Assembly (NCBI GenBank): GCA_017461465.1
Contig: JAFTYN010000052.1
Coordinates: 1 to 15,997, forward strand
DNA: 15,997 nt
Direction: 5' to 3'
Source of the DNA: Bacilli bacterium
Lineage (GTDB): Bacteria > Bacillota_I > Bacilli_A > RF39 > UBA660
Shown here: one piece after another, positions 1 through 6,985 of the stretch
Position numbering within the stretch: position 1 is the stretch's first letter
Layout: each line of letters opens with the position of its first letter
Program-made: the position numbers and the translations under genes
The notes under the pieces: generated by a model
Databases searched by the model: none
What the model saw: only the letters and a program-made list of their open reading frames with translations
What the model was told of the DNA's origin: nothing

Positions 1-255
1 TATAAACTTGTAAATGCTTTTACAGAGGAATTAAGGGAAAAACAATTTGATAAATTAACTAATCATTTATATGAAATTACTGGTCGCAATATGGAAGAAT
101 TAGAAATTTATAGAAAAGTATTAAAAGAGATTAGAAAAAAAGAAGAAAGAAAAAAAGAATATGAAGTATTAAAAGAAGAATTAGATGCGAAAAAAACAGA
201 AGAAAAGAGGTCGTTAAAGACCAAAATAAAAAGGTTTGTGTGGTCTAAAAGATAG
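1..255 (+). CDS. C-terminal end of an unrecognised charged protein (5' end outside window)
   Basis: An open frame enters from the left edge in frame 1 and stops at TAG 253-255, giving 84 residues. The visible part is rich in Lys and Glu, with runs of charged residues (about residues 34-75) that suggest a helical or coiled-coil tail, and it ends in a basic segment (KIKRFVWSKR). No catalytic motif is visible and I do not recognise the family. In Bacillus the gene before mutL is mutS, but this tail does not look like a MutS C-terminus to me. Codon use matches the neighbours, which supports a real gene. There is no clear terminator between it and mutL, 29 nt downstream, so the two may be co-transcribed. 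Confidence 0.7.
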   Translation, partial: YKLVNAFTEELREKQFDKLTNHLYEITGRNMEELEIYRKVLKEIRKKEERKKEYEVLKEELDAKKTEEKRSLKTKIKRFVWSKR

Positions 256-284
256 AATGATGATATAATTAATTAGGTGATTTT

Positions 285-2087
285 ATGGCAAATATAAAAG
301 TTATGGATGAAATTCTTGCTAATAAAATAGCAGCAGGAGAAGTTGTAGAAAGATGTTCTTCTGTTGTTAAAGAACTTGTAGAAAATAGTATTGATGCTGG
401 TGCTACTGAAATAACTGTCGAATTAGAAGATGCCGGCACAAAAATGATTAGGGTAATTGATAATGGTAAAGGAATGGATAAGGAAGATGCTCTTTTAGCA
501 TTTCAAAGGCATGCTACTAGTAAATTAAAAGAAGAAGAAGATTTATATCGTATAAATACATTAGGTTTTAGAGGAGAAGCGCTTCCTTCAATTGCTAGTG
601 TTTCAAATATTGTATTAAAAACTTCAACAGGTGAAGTAGGGACAATCGTACATATTAGTGGTGGTAAAATAATAAATCAAACAAATGGTGATGCTAGAAA
701 AGGTACTATTATGAGTGTTAATGATTTATTTTATAATACACCAGCAAGATTAAAACATTTAAAAAGCTTATATTCAGAACTTGCAAATGTATCAGATTAT
801 ATGAATAAAATAGCTTTATCTCATCCAAATATTAAGTTTACTCTTATAAATAATGAACAAGTATTATTAAAAACAGATGGTAGAGGAGAACTATTAAAAA
901 CTATAAAAGATATATATGGTTTAGAAGTAGTGAAAAAGATGTTTCGTGTAGAAGCTTCTAATGATGACTACAAAGTAGAAGGGTATATTAGTTATCCAGA
1001 AGTAAATAGGTCAACTCGTAATCATATTATTACTATTGTAAATGGTAGAGTAGTTAGAAATATGGATATTAATAGAATAATTAATGATAGTTATCATTCA
1101 TATAAACCAGATAATAGATATCCAATAGTGGTACTTGAAATAGAAGTTGATCCATCATTAATAGATGTAAACATCCATCCTACTAAAATGGATATAAAAT
1201 TTAGTAAGATGGATATGCTAATGGAATTAATTTCTAATATGATAAAAAAAGTTTTAGACAAGAAGAATTTAATTCCAGAAGTTGAAGTTAGTAGACCTAA
1301 ATTAGAAGAAGAGAAAGTAATAAAAAGCGTAAAAGAAGATAAACAAAAATATCAAGAATTTACTCTTAATTTAACAAGAACAGAAGAAAATGAAGAACCA
1401 TATGTTGTTATCAATGAAGATTTAATTGTAAAGAAAGAAGAACCAAAAGAAGAAATTTCGGAGAATAAAGAAGAAAAACAAAATGAACGAATGCCAGAAT
1501 TATATCCTGTTGGTCTTGTCCATGGAACTTATATAATTTGCCAAAACGAAAAAGGTATGTATTTAATAGATCAGCATGCTGCTAAAGAAAGAATAAATTA
1601 TGAAATATTTAAAAAAGAATTAGGAAATCCTAAAAAGAATAAGATTTCTATGTTATTTCCACTAACTTTAGAATTTACTAATAGTGAATTTATTATATTA
1701 AAAGAACATTTCGATTTACTTAGAGATATAAATATAGATATAGAAGAATTTGGACTTAACTCAGTTATTATTAAAGCTCATCCAACTTGGCTTCCAAAAG
1801 GGTATGAAGAGCAAGCAATAAGGAAAATAATAGAAGTAGTTTTAGTAACTGAAAAAGAATTTAATATAGAAAAATTTAATGAAAAAATAGCCATAATGCT
1901 TAGTTGCAAACTTGCTATTAAAGCTAATATGAATTTAACACTTTTAGAAATGGAAACATTAATAAATGACTTAAGAAAATGTGATAATCCATTTAATTGT
2001 CCTCATGGAAGACCAACAACTATTTTTTATACTAATTATGACTTGGAAAAATTATTCAAACGTAGTGGTTTTGAATTAATAGATTAA
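285..2087 (+). CDS. mutL: DNA mismatch repair protein MutL
   Basis: MutL couples mismatch recognition by MutS to strand incision and removal. The 600-residue protein has the GHKL ATPase at the N-terminus: the KELVEN motif (catalytic Glu30, Mg-binding Asn34), DNGKGM at 59-64 and GFRGEAL at 94-100. A transducer domain reaches about 325, followed by a charged Glu/Lys linker (about 330-400). The C-terminal domain has the endonuclease motif DQHA-x2-E-x4-E at 429-440, SCKLAIK at 540-546 and CPHGRP at 572-577, so it is the nicking type of MutL found in bacteria without MutH. The usual ERPxSVVKEL segment reads ERCSSVVKEL. The start has an AGGTGA Shine-Dalgarno at 275-280, 4 nt before ATG. TGATATAAT at 261-269 resembles an extended -10 but would start the transcript at the Shine-Dalgarno, so transcription probably comes from upstream. 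mutS is not seen in the window. Confidence 0.97.
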   Translation: MANIKVMDEILANKIAAGEVVERCSSVVKELVENSIDAGATEITVELEDAGTKMIRVIDNGKGMDKEDALLAFQRHATSKLKEEEDLYRINTLGFRGEALPSIASVSNIVLKTSTGEVGTIVHISGGKIINQTNGDARKGTIMSVNDLFYNTPARLKHLKSLYSELANVSDYMNKIALSHPNIKFTLINNEQVLLKTDGRGELLKTIKDIYGLEVVKKMFRVEASNDDYKVEGYISYPEVNRSTRNHIITIVNGRVVRNMDINRIINDSYHSYKPDNRYPIVVLEIEVDPSLIDVNIHPTKMDIKFSKMDMLMELISNMIKKVLDKKNLIPEVEVSRPKLEEEKVIKSVKEDKQKYQEFTLNLTRTEENEEPYVVINEDLIVKKEEPKEEISENKEEKQNERMPELYPVGLVHGTYIICQNEKGMYLIDQHAAKERINYEIFKKELGNPKKNKISMLFPLTLEFTNSEFIILKEHFDLLRDINIDIEEFGLNSVIIKAHPTWLPKGYEEQAIRKIIEVVLVTEKEFNIEKFNEKIAIMLSCKLAIKANMNLTLLEMETLINDLRKCDNPFNCPHGRPTTIFYTNYDLEKLFKRSGFELID

Positions 2088-2089
2088 TA

Positions 2090-2118
2090 TTGTCTTTATA
2101 TAATTTTAATAGTATAAT
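2090..2118 (+). promoter_or_regulatory. SigA-type promoter of the pilin-like gene
   Basis: TTGTCT (2090-2095), a 17-nt spacer and a perfect TATAAT (2113-2118) begin directly after the mutL stop codon. Transcription would start near 2125, giving a leader of about 25 nt with an AGGTG Shine-Dalgarno at 2140-2144. Together with the terminator after the gene, this makes the pilin-like gene a single-gene unit. Confidence 0.7.
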
Positions 2119-2149
2119 AGTTATATAGTATATAAAAGTAGGTGTAAAT

Positions 2150-2539
2150 ATGAATAGAAAGGGTTTTACTTTAATAGAACTTTTAGCAGTTATATTAATA
2201 TTAGGTGTTATAGCATTAATTGCAGTTCCAGCCATCAATGCTATTGTTAAAACAAGTAATGCTAAAATAGCTGAAGATGCTGCTATAAAGTATATTAAAG
2301 TAATAGATGATATTAATTCAACCTCATTATTAAATAATTCAGATTATGAAACAATAACATTTACCGATGTTCATGATATTAATCCTTATGTTCATATTAA
2401 AGGATATATACCGACTAGTGGTGATGTTACTTACGATGAATATAGTGGACTTGTAACAATGGCTAATTTATGTGTTAATCATGTCTTAGTAAGATATAGA
2501 AATCAGCACGCAGTAGCCGAAGGACAGTGTGATATATAA
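2150..2539 (+). CDS. Type IV pilin-like / pseudopilin protein with prepilin N-terminus
   Basis: The 129-residue protein starts MNRKGFTLIELLAVILILG, a textbook class III signal: a short basic leader, cleavage between Gly5 and Phe6 by a prepilin peptidase, Glu at mature position 5, and a hydrophobic helix to about residue 33. In this family the helix first anchors the subunit in the membrane and then packs it into a pilus or pseudopilus. The rest is a small, mostly polar domain with two cysteines (108 and 127) near the C-terminus that could form a disulfide loop, as in many minor pilins. No assembly ATPase, platform protein or prepilin peptidase lies in the window, so its machine is unknown. 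It may be a competence (ComG-like) or secretion pseudopilin; the exact role cannot be told. It has its own promoter and terminator. Confidence 0.88.
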   Translation: MNRKGFTLIELLAVILILGVIALIAVPAINAIVKTSNAKIAEDAAIKYIKVIDDINSTSLLNNSDYETITFTDVHDINPYVHIKGYIPTSGDVTYDEYSGLVTMANLCVNHVLVRYRNQHAVAEGQCDI

Positions 2540-2540
2540 A

Positions 2541-2570
2541 AAAAACAGTTATTTACAAATAACTGTTTTA
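2541..2570. terminator. Bidirectional intrinsic terminator between convergent genes
   Basis: ACAGTTATTT (2545-2554) pairs with AAATAACTGT (2557-2566), with short A and T runs outside. On the plus strand the stem is followed by TTTTATTT. On the minus strand it is followed by eight T (complement of 2538-2545). It ends the pilin-like gene from the left and the lipoprotein gene from the right, and the right-hand end overlaps the lipoprotein stop codon. Confidence 0.85.
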
Positions 2571-3251
2571 TTTATGCTTTTCATTAAATTCTTTTACTAA
2601 AGATTTACATTCAAGTGAACCATATTCATTAATATAATGTTCATCTTCACAAGTAGCATCATGAGTAAGCCAAGCAAGAGAATAATACGTATCATATAAG
2701 CTTTCTTGCTCACCTAAAGTTGTTAAAATATTACCAAAATTTAATAGATACTCTTCTTCAGTTGCACATCTTGGTAATGTTTGTTCAACCATCATATTAT
2801 GAAGTTCTCTCATAAAAGTTTCTTTATCTATATTAGAAGCTAATAGTTTTTGATAAGCATATGCTGCTATATATTCTTCTTCTTTGCTGATTTTTCCATC
2901 AACTTGCAATAAACTATCAATATTATCTAGAGTATATAAAGTAGTATCACTTATAATAGCTTCTTTATCATCCAATTTATCTAATAAAGTATCAAGTTTG
3001 CTTTTTTCATCAGTAATACTTTCAAAAACTTGATCACTTATTACAGCTTCTACAAATACTGCATCTTTAGTTTGTCCTATAACTTCGTCTTGTTTTCTGT
3101 TAGCTTCAATAGTTACAGTTGGTACTGCCATATATTCAGTTATATTAATTCTAGCAGGAGTACATCCTGTTAATGTAGTAACTGCAATTAAAGCTAAACC
3201 AGTATTAGTGATTCTATTAATTAATTTATTATTTTTAAATGTTATTTTCAT
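2568..3251 (-). CDS. Predicted lipoprotein of unknown function
   Basis: This is the only minus-strand gene seen. The 227-residue protein has a basic N-terminal region, a hydrophobic stretch (about residues 17-28) and a lipobox LTGC, so Cys30 should be lipidated by Lgt and the signal cut by LspA, leaving the protein on the outer face of the membrane. The mature part is acidic, mostly helical in appearance, and has three further cysteines (162, 201, 215). I do not recognise a family or an active site. A frame extending to 3266 would start at a TTG that overlaps the Shine-Dalgarno. I chose ATG 3251-3249 because AAAGGA lies 6 nt upstream and the -10 and -35 boxes are well placed beyond it. Convergent with the pilin-like gene and divergent from the SPOR gene. 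Confidence 0.85.
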   Translation of the reverse strand: MKITFKNNKLINRITNTGLALIAVTTLTGCTPARINITEYMAVPTVTIEANRKQDEVIGQTKDAVFVEAVISDQVFESITDEKSKLDTLLDKLDDKEAIISDTTLYTLDNIDSLLQVDGKISKEEEYIAAYAYQKLLASNIDKETFMRELHNMMVEQTLPRCATEEEYLLNFGNILTTLGEQESLYDTYYSLAWLTHDATCEDEHYINEYGSLECKSLVKEFNEKHK

Positions 3252-3280
3252 ATGTATTCCTTTCAATTGATTTCAAATAT

Positions 3281-3308
3281 ATTATATTATTTTTTTAGAA
3301 GATGTCAA
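3281..3308 (-). promoter_or_regulatory. Strong SigA-type promoter of the lipoprotein gene
   Basis: Read on the minus strand, a perfect -35 TTGACA (3308-3303), a 16-nt spacer and a perfect -10 TATAAT (3286-3281) lie 30 nt before the lipoprotein ATG. Predicted start is near 3274 with a leader of about 23 nt. The -35 box is half of an inverted repeat shared with a TTGACA on the opposite strand at 3332-3337. Confidence 0.75.
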
Positions 3309-3331
3309 ATTATTATAACTTAGTATTTAAA

Positions 3332-3364
3332 TTGACATTTTTTTTATTATCAATATTAGATAAT
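3332..3364 (+). promoter_or_regulatory. Possible promoter of the SPOR-radC-mreCD operon
   Basis: A perfect -35 TTGACA (3332-3337) is followed by weaker -10 candidates: TTAGAT at 3356-3361 (18-nt spacer) or GATAAT at 3359-3364 (21-nt spacer, long). It sits 16 nt before the Shine-Dalgarno of the first gene of the operon and faces away from the lipoprotein promoter. The -10 is uncertain. Confidence 0.4.
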
Positions 3365-3379
3365 ATATTTGGTGATAAA

Positions 3380-3838
3380 ATGAAAAAATATATTGTAACA
3401 ATATTAGGTTCAATTGTGGTTGGATATTTTCTAGCATCATTTTTATTTAAACAATATGATTATGACGATAATATAAAAACAGTGTTTTCAAGTGATACCA
3501 AAGTATATTTAATTCAGCAGGGTGTTTATTCCTCGTTAGAAAGTATGAAAGAAAATATGATTGGCTTTAATTATTATATTTATAGTTATGAAAATGATAA
3601 GTATTATACTTATATTGCTATTACAAAAAGTTTAGAAAATCTTGAAAAATTAAAAGGATATTATAAAAGCCTAGGATATAGTATTTATGTTAAGGAAATA
3701 GATATTAATTCTAGTGACTATATAAATATTCTAGATCAGTATGACAATTTACTTAGCACTACGGATAAAAAAGAAACAATAGATGCCATAATGATGCAAG
3801 TATTATCTAAATATGAGGAGATGAATATGAATGATTAG
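3380..3838 (+). CDS. SPOR-domain membrane protein, SpoIIB-like by position
   Basis: The 152-residue protein has one N-terminal membrane helix (about residues 3-23), a short acidic linker and an extracytoplasmic region that reads like a SPOR domain at about 41-107 (VYLIQQGVYSS..., ending in LGYSIYVKEI). SPOR domains bind denuded glycan strands at division septa. In Bacillus, spoIIB, whose product is a septal SPOR protein acting in engulfment, lies just upstream of maf-radC-mreBCD, so this is plausibly its positional counterpart; sporulation itself is not implied. A longer frame beginning at 3302 overlaps both divergent promoters. ATG 3380 has GGTGAT at 3371-3376, so I use it. The stop overlaps the radC start by 8 nt (ATGATTAG), suggesting translational coupling. 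The SPOR match rests on pattern, so the family call is moderate. Confidence 0.72.
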   Translation: MKKYIVTILGSIVVGYFLASFLFKQYDYDDNIKTVFSSDTKVYLIQQGVYSSLESMKENMIGFNYYIYSYENDKYYTYIAITKSLENLEKLKGYYKSLGYSIYVKEIDINSSDYINILDQYDNLLSTTDKKETIDAIMMQVLSKYEEMNMND

Positions 3839-4511
3839 AATAAAAGATTTACCTACTTTAGAACGCCCTAGAGAAAGATTAATTAATCAGGGTATAAATA
3901 CATTATCAAATGAAGAACTCATTGCTATCATTCTAAAAACAGGTAATAAAGAAGAATCAAGTAAAGTATTAGCAACTAATATATTAAAGAATTTAAAAAA
4001 TATAAAGGATTTAAATAATATTACTTTGACAGAACTTTTAAAAATAAAAGGAATTGGACTTGCAAAAGCAACAGAACTTTTAGCAAGTATAGAACTTGGT
4101 AAAAGAGTTAATACAAATAGTTTAATTATAAAAAGAACTAAATTTACTAATCCTAATATTATCTTTGATTATTATAAAGATAAATTAAGTGATTATAAAC
4201 AAGAGGTATTCTATGCAGTATATTTAGATGCTTCTAAAAAAATAATTGAAGAAAAAGAATTATTTAAAGGAACTATTAATCAAAGCTTAGTACATCCAAG
4301 AGATATATTTAAATATGCTTGTATATTAGATGCAAGTAGTATAATTTGTATTCATAATCATCCAAGTGGTAATATTATTCCATCAAAAGAAGATATAAAA
4401 ATTACAAATGGATTAAAGCAAATTGGAATTTTATTTAATATACCTATTATTGACCATATAATAATAGGGAAAGATAAATATTATAGTTTTTATGAAAATG
4501 GTGATATATAA
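3831..4511 (+). CDS. radC: RadC / JAB1-MPN domain protein (UPF0758)
   Basis: The 226-residue protein has the standard RadC layout. An N-terminal helical part carries a helix-hairpin-helix (TELLKIKGIGLAKATEL, about 67-83). A C-terminal JAMM metal site follows: Glu125 in QEVFY and H-x-H-x7-S-x2-D at His175, His177, Ser185 and Asp188. This arrangement binds zinc in JAB1/MPN hydrolases. The biochemical role of RadC is still unclear; the old link to DNA repair in E. coli was not upheld, and links to recombination or transformation have been suggested. Length is normal. The gene overlaps the SPOR gene by 8 nt and touches mreC by one base (TAATG). Its place before mreC matches Bacillus, except that mreB is missing between them. 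Confidence 0.95.
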   Translation: MIRIKDLPTLERPRERLINQGINTLSNEELIAIILKTGNKEESSKVLATNILKNLKNIKDLNNITLTELLKIKGIGLAKATELLASIELGKRVNTNSLIIKRTKFTNPNIIFDYYKDKLSDYKQEVFYAVYLDASKKIIEEKELFKGTINQSLVHPRDIFKYACILDASSIICIHNHPSGNIIPSKEDIKITNGLKQIGILFNIPIIDHIIIGKDKYYSFYENGDI

Positions 4512-5254
4512 TGAAAAAAAATAAAAAGTATAATACACATTTAATATTAAGTATAAGTTTACTATTATTTGTTTTCTTTATTGATAAAGATATTAAAATA
4601 AGTAATATATTTATGGATGCATTTTATTTTCCTATAAGATTAATCACAAAAGAAAGAAAAATAGATTATTCAGATGAAATGGTAACTTCAAAGGAAAATG
4701 CTATGCATGAAGAAATAGAAGAATTAAAAGGATTACTTGATATAAATAAAATACTATCAAATTATGAAATAGTAAACGCTACAGTTATTAATAGAAATAT
4801 GGAGAATTTTTATAATACATTTATCATAGATAAAGGTTATAAAGATGGAATAGATATAAATGATACAGTTGTTAATAAAGATGGATTGATTGGTAAAGTA
4901 GCAAAATTATCTAATCATACTAGTATAGTTAAAATGATAACTAGTAGTAATTTATATGATATGTTTTCTGTAGAAATAAAACTAGAAAATGGAAGTGCTT
5001 ATGGTATACTTTCAAATTATGACTACAAATCAAATTCTTTTTTAATAGAAGGTATAGATGAATTAAATGAGATAAAAGAAGGGAGTTTAGTAACAACAAC
5101 GGGCTTAGGCGAAAAATTTCCAAATGGATTAGTAGTAGGTAATGTAGTTAGAATAAGTAAAGATAATTATGATCTAGCATATATAGTAAAAGTAGAATCT
5201 AGTGTTAATTTTGATGATTTTCATTATGTATCTATTTTAAAACAAAATGATTAA
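4511..5254 (+). CDS. mreC: Rod shape-determining protein MreC
   Basis: MreC is a membrane-anchored periplasm-facing or wall-facing scaffold of the elongasome that connects the MreB cytoskeleton with RodA/PBP2 enzymes. The 247-residue protein has one membrane helix (about 9-25), a short helical section with coiled-coil character (about 60-85) and the two beta-barrel lobes. The conserved C-terminal signature is visible as VTTTGLGEKFPNGLVVGNVV (194-213). It is near the short end of the family, mainly because the coiled coil is brief. GGTGA at 4500-4504 serves as the Shine-Dalgarno inside the end of radC, and the start overlaps the radC stop by one base. The downstream overlap with mreD is 8 nt (ATGATTAA). 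mreB is not next to it, so it would have to lie elsewhere or be absent. Confidence 0.95.
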   Translation: MKKNKKYNTHLILSISLLLFVFFIDKDIKISNIFMDAFYFPIRLITKERKIDYSDEMVTSKENAMHEEIEELKGLLDINKILSNYEIVNATVINRNMENFYNTFIIDKGYKDGIDINDTVVNKDGLIGKVAKLSNHTSIVKMITSSNLYDMFSVEIKLENGSAYGILSNYDYKSNSFLIEGIDELNEIKEGSLVTTTGLGEKFPNGLVVGNVVRISKDNYDLAYIVKVESSVNFDDFHYVSILKQND

Positions 5255-5663
5255 TTTATTATTTTTATTACTAGATCTAATTTTAGGCGTAGTAACTAAT
5301 ACTTATTTTAATTTATGTTTTATTGTAGTAATAAGCGTTTATAGAAAATATAGAAGATTTAATTATGCCATTTTTATTTTTTTTCTAGGATTAATATATG
5401 ACTTAACAATATCTGGATTATTATTTTTTCATAGTTTTATTTATTTAGCCATCTATTTTTTAGTATATAAAATTAAAAACTTAAACATTTATTTAATATA
5501 CTTTATATCTATACTTGTTTATATATTCTTAAATTACTTGTTATTAATTCCTTTTGATAGTATTAATGTTGACACTATTTTTATAATGAAAACAATTTTA
5601 ATAAACTTATTTATATTTCATTTAGTCTATAATTTTTATAAGTGCATATATATAAATAGGTGA
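5247..5663 (+). CDS. mreD: Rod shape-determining membrane protein MreD
   Basis: This is a 138-residue, highly hydrophobic protein with about four to five membrane helices and few polar loops. The segment FFLGLIYDLTISGLLFFHSF (about 45-64) fits the conserved MreD pattern of Gly and Asp in a membrane helix followed by Gly. MreD is an integral partner of MreC in the elongation complex. The identification relies on this pattern plus its position overlapping mreC by 8 nt. It is shorter than the roughly 160-170 residues common in Bacilli. The TGA stop is part of the AGGTGA Shine-Dalgarno of the next gene, so the two are translationally coupled. Confidence 0.88.
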   Translation: MINLLFLLLDLILGVVTNTYFNLCFIVVISVYRKYRRFNYAIFIFFLGLIYDLTISGLLFFHSFIYLAIYFLVYKIKNLNIYLIYFISILVYIFLNYLLLIPFDSINVDTIFIMKTILINLFIFHLVYNFYKCIYINR

Positions 5664-5668
5664 TAATA

Positions 5669-6253
5669 ATGGATGAACTAGAAAGAATTAGAAATAAACA
5701 TAGTAAAAAGAAAAAAGATAGTAATAAAAGTATTAACTTAACAAAATTTTTATTAGTAATTATACTTACTTTAATAACATTAATAGCTATTAAAAAAGAT
5801 ATTAAATTTAAGGAATTATTTTATAAATATATTTATGAAGATAGTATTAATTTTGCTAAAATAAATGAATATTATGAGAAAATATTTGGTTCATATATTC
5901 CTTTTGAAGATACTACTAATAAAGTAACCCCAGTCTTTAATGAAAAACTTACATATATAAGTTCTAATAAATATTTAGATGGTGTTAAATTAACTGTTGA
6001 AAATAATTATTTAGTTCCAGTTTTGCAAAGTGGTTTAGTAGTATATATGGGTGAAAAAGAAGGATATGGTAATACAGTTATTGTTCAGGGGATAGATGGT
6101 ATTGATATATGGTATGGCAATGTTACTAATATATCCATTTCTTTATATGATTATATTGATAAGAAAAGCTTATTAGGAACAACAAAAGATGATGTTTTAT
6201 ATTTAGTATATAAAAAAGATGGAGAAATTTTGAATTATGAAGAATATCTTTAA
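5669..6253 (+). CDS. SpoIVFA-like membrane protein with degenerate LytM/M23 domain
   Basis: The 194-residue protein has a basic cytoplasmic N-terminus (RNKHSKKKKD), one membrane helix (about 25-41) and a C-terminal M23-like fold (about 112-182) with VLQSGLVVYMGEKEGYGNTV and a WYGN turn. In active LytM peptidases the zinc ligands are an H-x3-D and an H-x-H; none of these histidines is present here, so it is not expected to cut peptidoglycan. SpoIVFA in Bacillus has a similar degenerate domain and binds and holds the membrane protease SpoIVFB; the next gene encodes an M50 protease of that type, which supports the assignment. A GTG at 5660 would overlap the Shine-Dalgarno AGGTGA (5658-5663), so ATG 5669 is the better start. 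The stop overlaps the M50 gene by 17 nt. Confidence 0.8.
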   Translation: MDELERIRNKHSKKKKDSNKSINLTKFLLVIILTLITLIAIKKDIKFKELFYKYIYEDSINFAKINEYYEKIFGSYIPFEDTTNKVTPVFNEKLTYISSNKYLDGVKLTVENNYLVPVLQSGLVVYMGEKEGYGNTVIVQGIDGIDIWYGNVTNISISLYDYIDKKSLLGTTKDDVLYLVYKKDGEILNYEEYL

Positions 6254-6974
6254 AATCAAAATTCACTTCTTTTTTTATTTAGCATTTATTATTTCAATTT
6301 TAACAGGTAATTTTAAAATATTTATTATTTTAACATTAATAACTTTTTTTCATGAACTAGGCCATATAATCGGTGGATTACTTTTTAAATATAAAATTGA
6401 AAAAATTGTAGTATTACCTTTAAGTATGCTTACTATATTTAATACTAAAATCAATAATAAATGGTATCAAGAATTTATTGTTACTATTTTAGTACCTCTT
6501 TTTCAAATTTTATTATTTAATTTTATTAATTACTAAAGAATCTTAAAGTATAATATGATTCTATTACTATTTAATTTGCTTCCTATTTTTCCTTTGGATG
6601 GTTCTAAATTATTTAAAATATTTTTATATAATTATTTACCTTTTAAATTAGTTGAAAAAATAAATATATATATATCTTTCATAGTTCTTGTTTTATTTAA
6701 TATAAGTATTCCTAAAAACTTATTAATAATATTAGTTTCTACTATATTTTTGTTTAAGATTTTTAAAGAAAAAAATAATTTAGATTATATCTTTAATAAA
6801 TTCTTATTTGAAAGATATTTATATAATATAAAATATAAGAAAATAAAGATAATAAACCAGTTAAAACTAGAAGAAATGTATAAGTACTATTATCATCATT
6901 TTTTAAGCAAAAATAAAATAGAAGAAGAACATGATTTTCTCCTTAAAATGTTTGACAATAAAGGGAAGATATGA
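6237..6974 (+). pseudogene. SpoIVFB-like M50 site-2-type membrane protease, split by an in-frame TAA
   Basis: Reading from ATG 6237, the frame shows membrane helices and HELGH at residues 39-43, the zinc site of M50 proteases. It then meets TAA at 6534-6536 (codon 100). The same frame continues without a shift: the next ATG is at 6555, and FNLLPIFPLDG (Asp121 if counted through) is the second half of the M50 site, followed by more helices and a basic tail ending in TGA at 6972-6974. Both halves are needed in one polypeptide for the classical active site, so as written the product should be inactive, unless the stop is read through or two fragments assemble. No clear Shine-Dalgarno precedes 6555. 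The gene overlaps the SpoIVFA-like gene, as its partner does in Bacillus. A sequencing error or a recent nonsense mutation are both possible. Confidence 0.82.
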
Positions 6975-6980
6975 TAAAAT
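6952..6980 (+). promoter_or_regulatory. Strong promoter of the rplU-prp-rpmA operon
   Basis: A perfect -35 TTGACA (6952-6957), a 17-nt spacer and an extended -10 TGATAAAAT (6972-6980, hexamer 6975-6980) lie inside the last codons of the M50 gene; the TG of the extended -10 is part of its TGA stop. The start would be near 6987, where the leader hairpin begins. Confidence 0.8.
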
Positions 6981-6985
6981 CTATA

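Noticed and set aside
218..246. AGACC...GGTCT inverted repeat as a terminator before mutL.
   Set aside because: Five base pairs with a loop of about 19 nt, inside the upstream coding sequence and without a T-run.
261..269. TGATATAAT as the mutL promoter.
   Set aside because: The predicted start falls on the Shine-Dalgarno at 275-280, and no -35 fits. It may be chance in AT-rich DNA.
2056..2238. Minus-strand open frame over the mutL end and pilin start.
   Set aside because: It is antisense to the pilin signal sequence, with no ribosome site or recognisable protein.
3302..3379. Longer N-terminus for the SPOR protein starting at ATG 3302.
   Set aside because: It would run through both divergent promoters, has no Shine-Dalgarno, and adds a second hydrophobic segment before the natural MKKYIV start, which has GGTGAT in front.
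6549..6557. TATAAT followed by ATG as an independent promoter and start for the second half of the M50 gene.
   Set aside because: The ATG directly abuts the hexamer, so it could not be transcribed from it, and no clear Shine-Dalgarno is present.
5661..6974. The only two TGA stops seen (after mreD and after the M50 gene) are each followed in frame by TAA, hinting at TGA read as tryptophan.
   Set aside because: All tryptophan codons in the genes are TGG and no gene needs TGA as sense. The first TGA is part of a Shine-Dalgarno AGGTGA and the second part of an extended -10 TGATAAAAT, which explains both.
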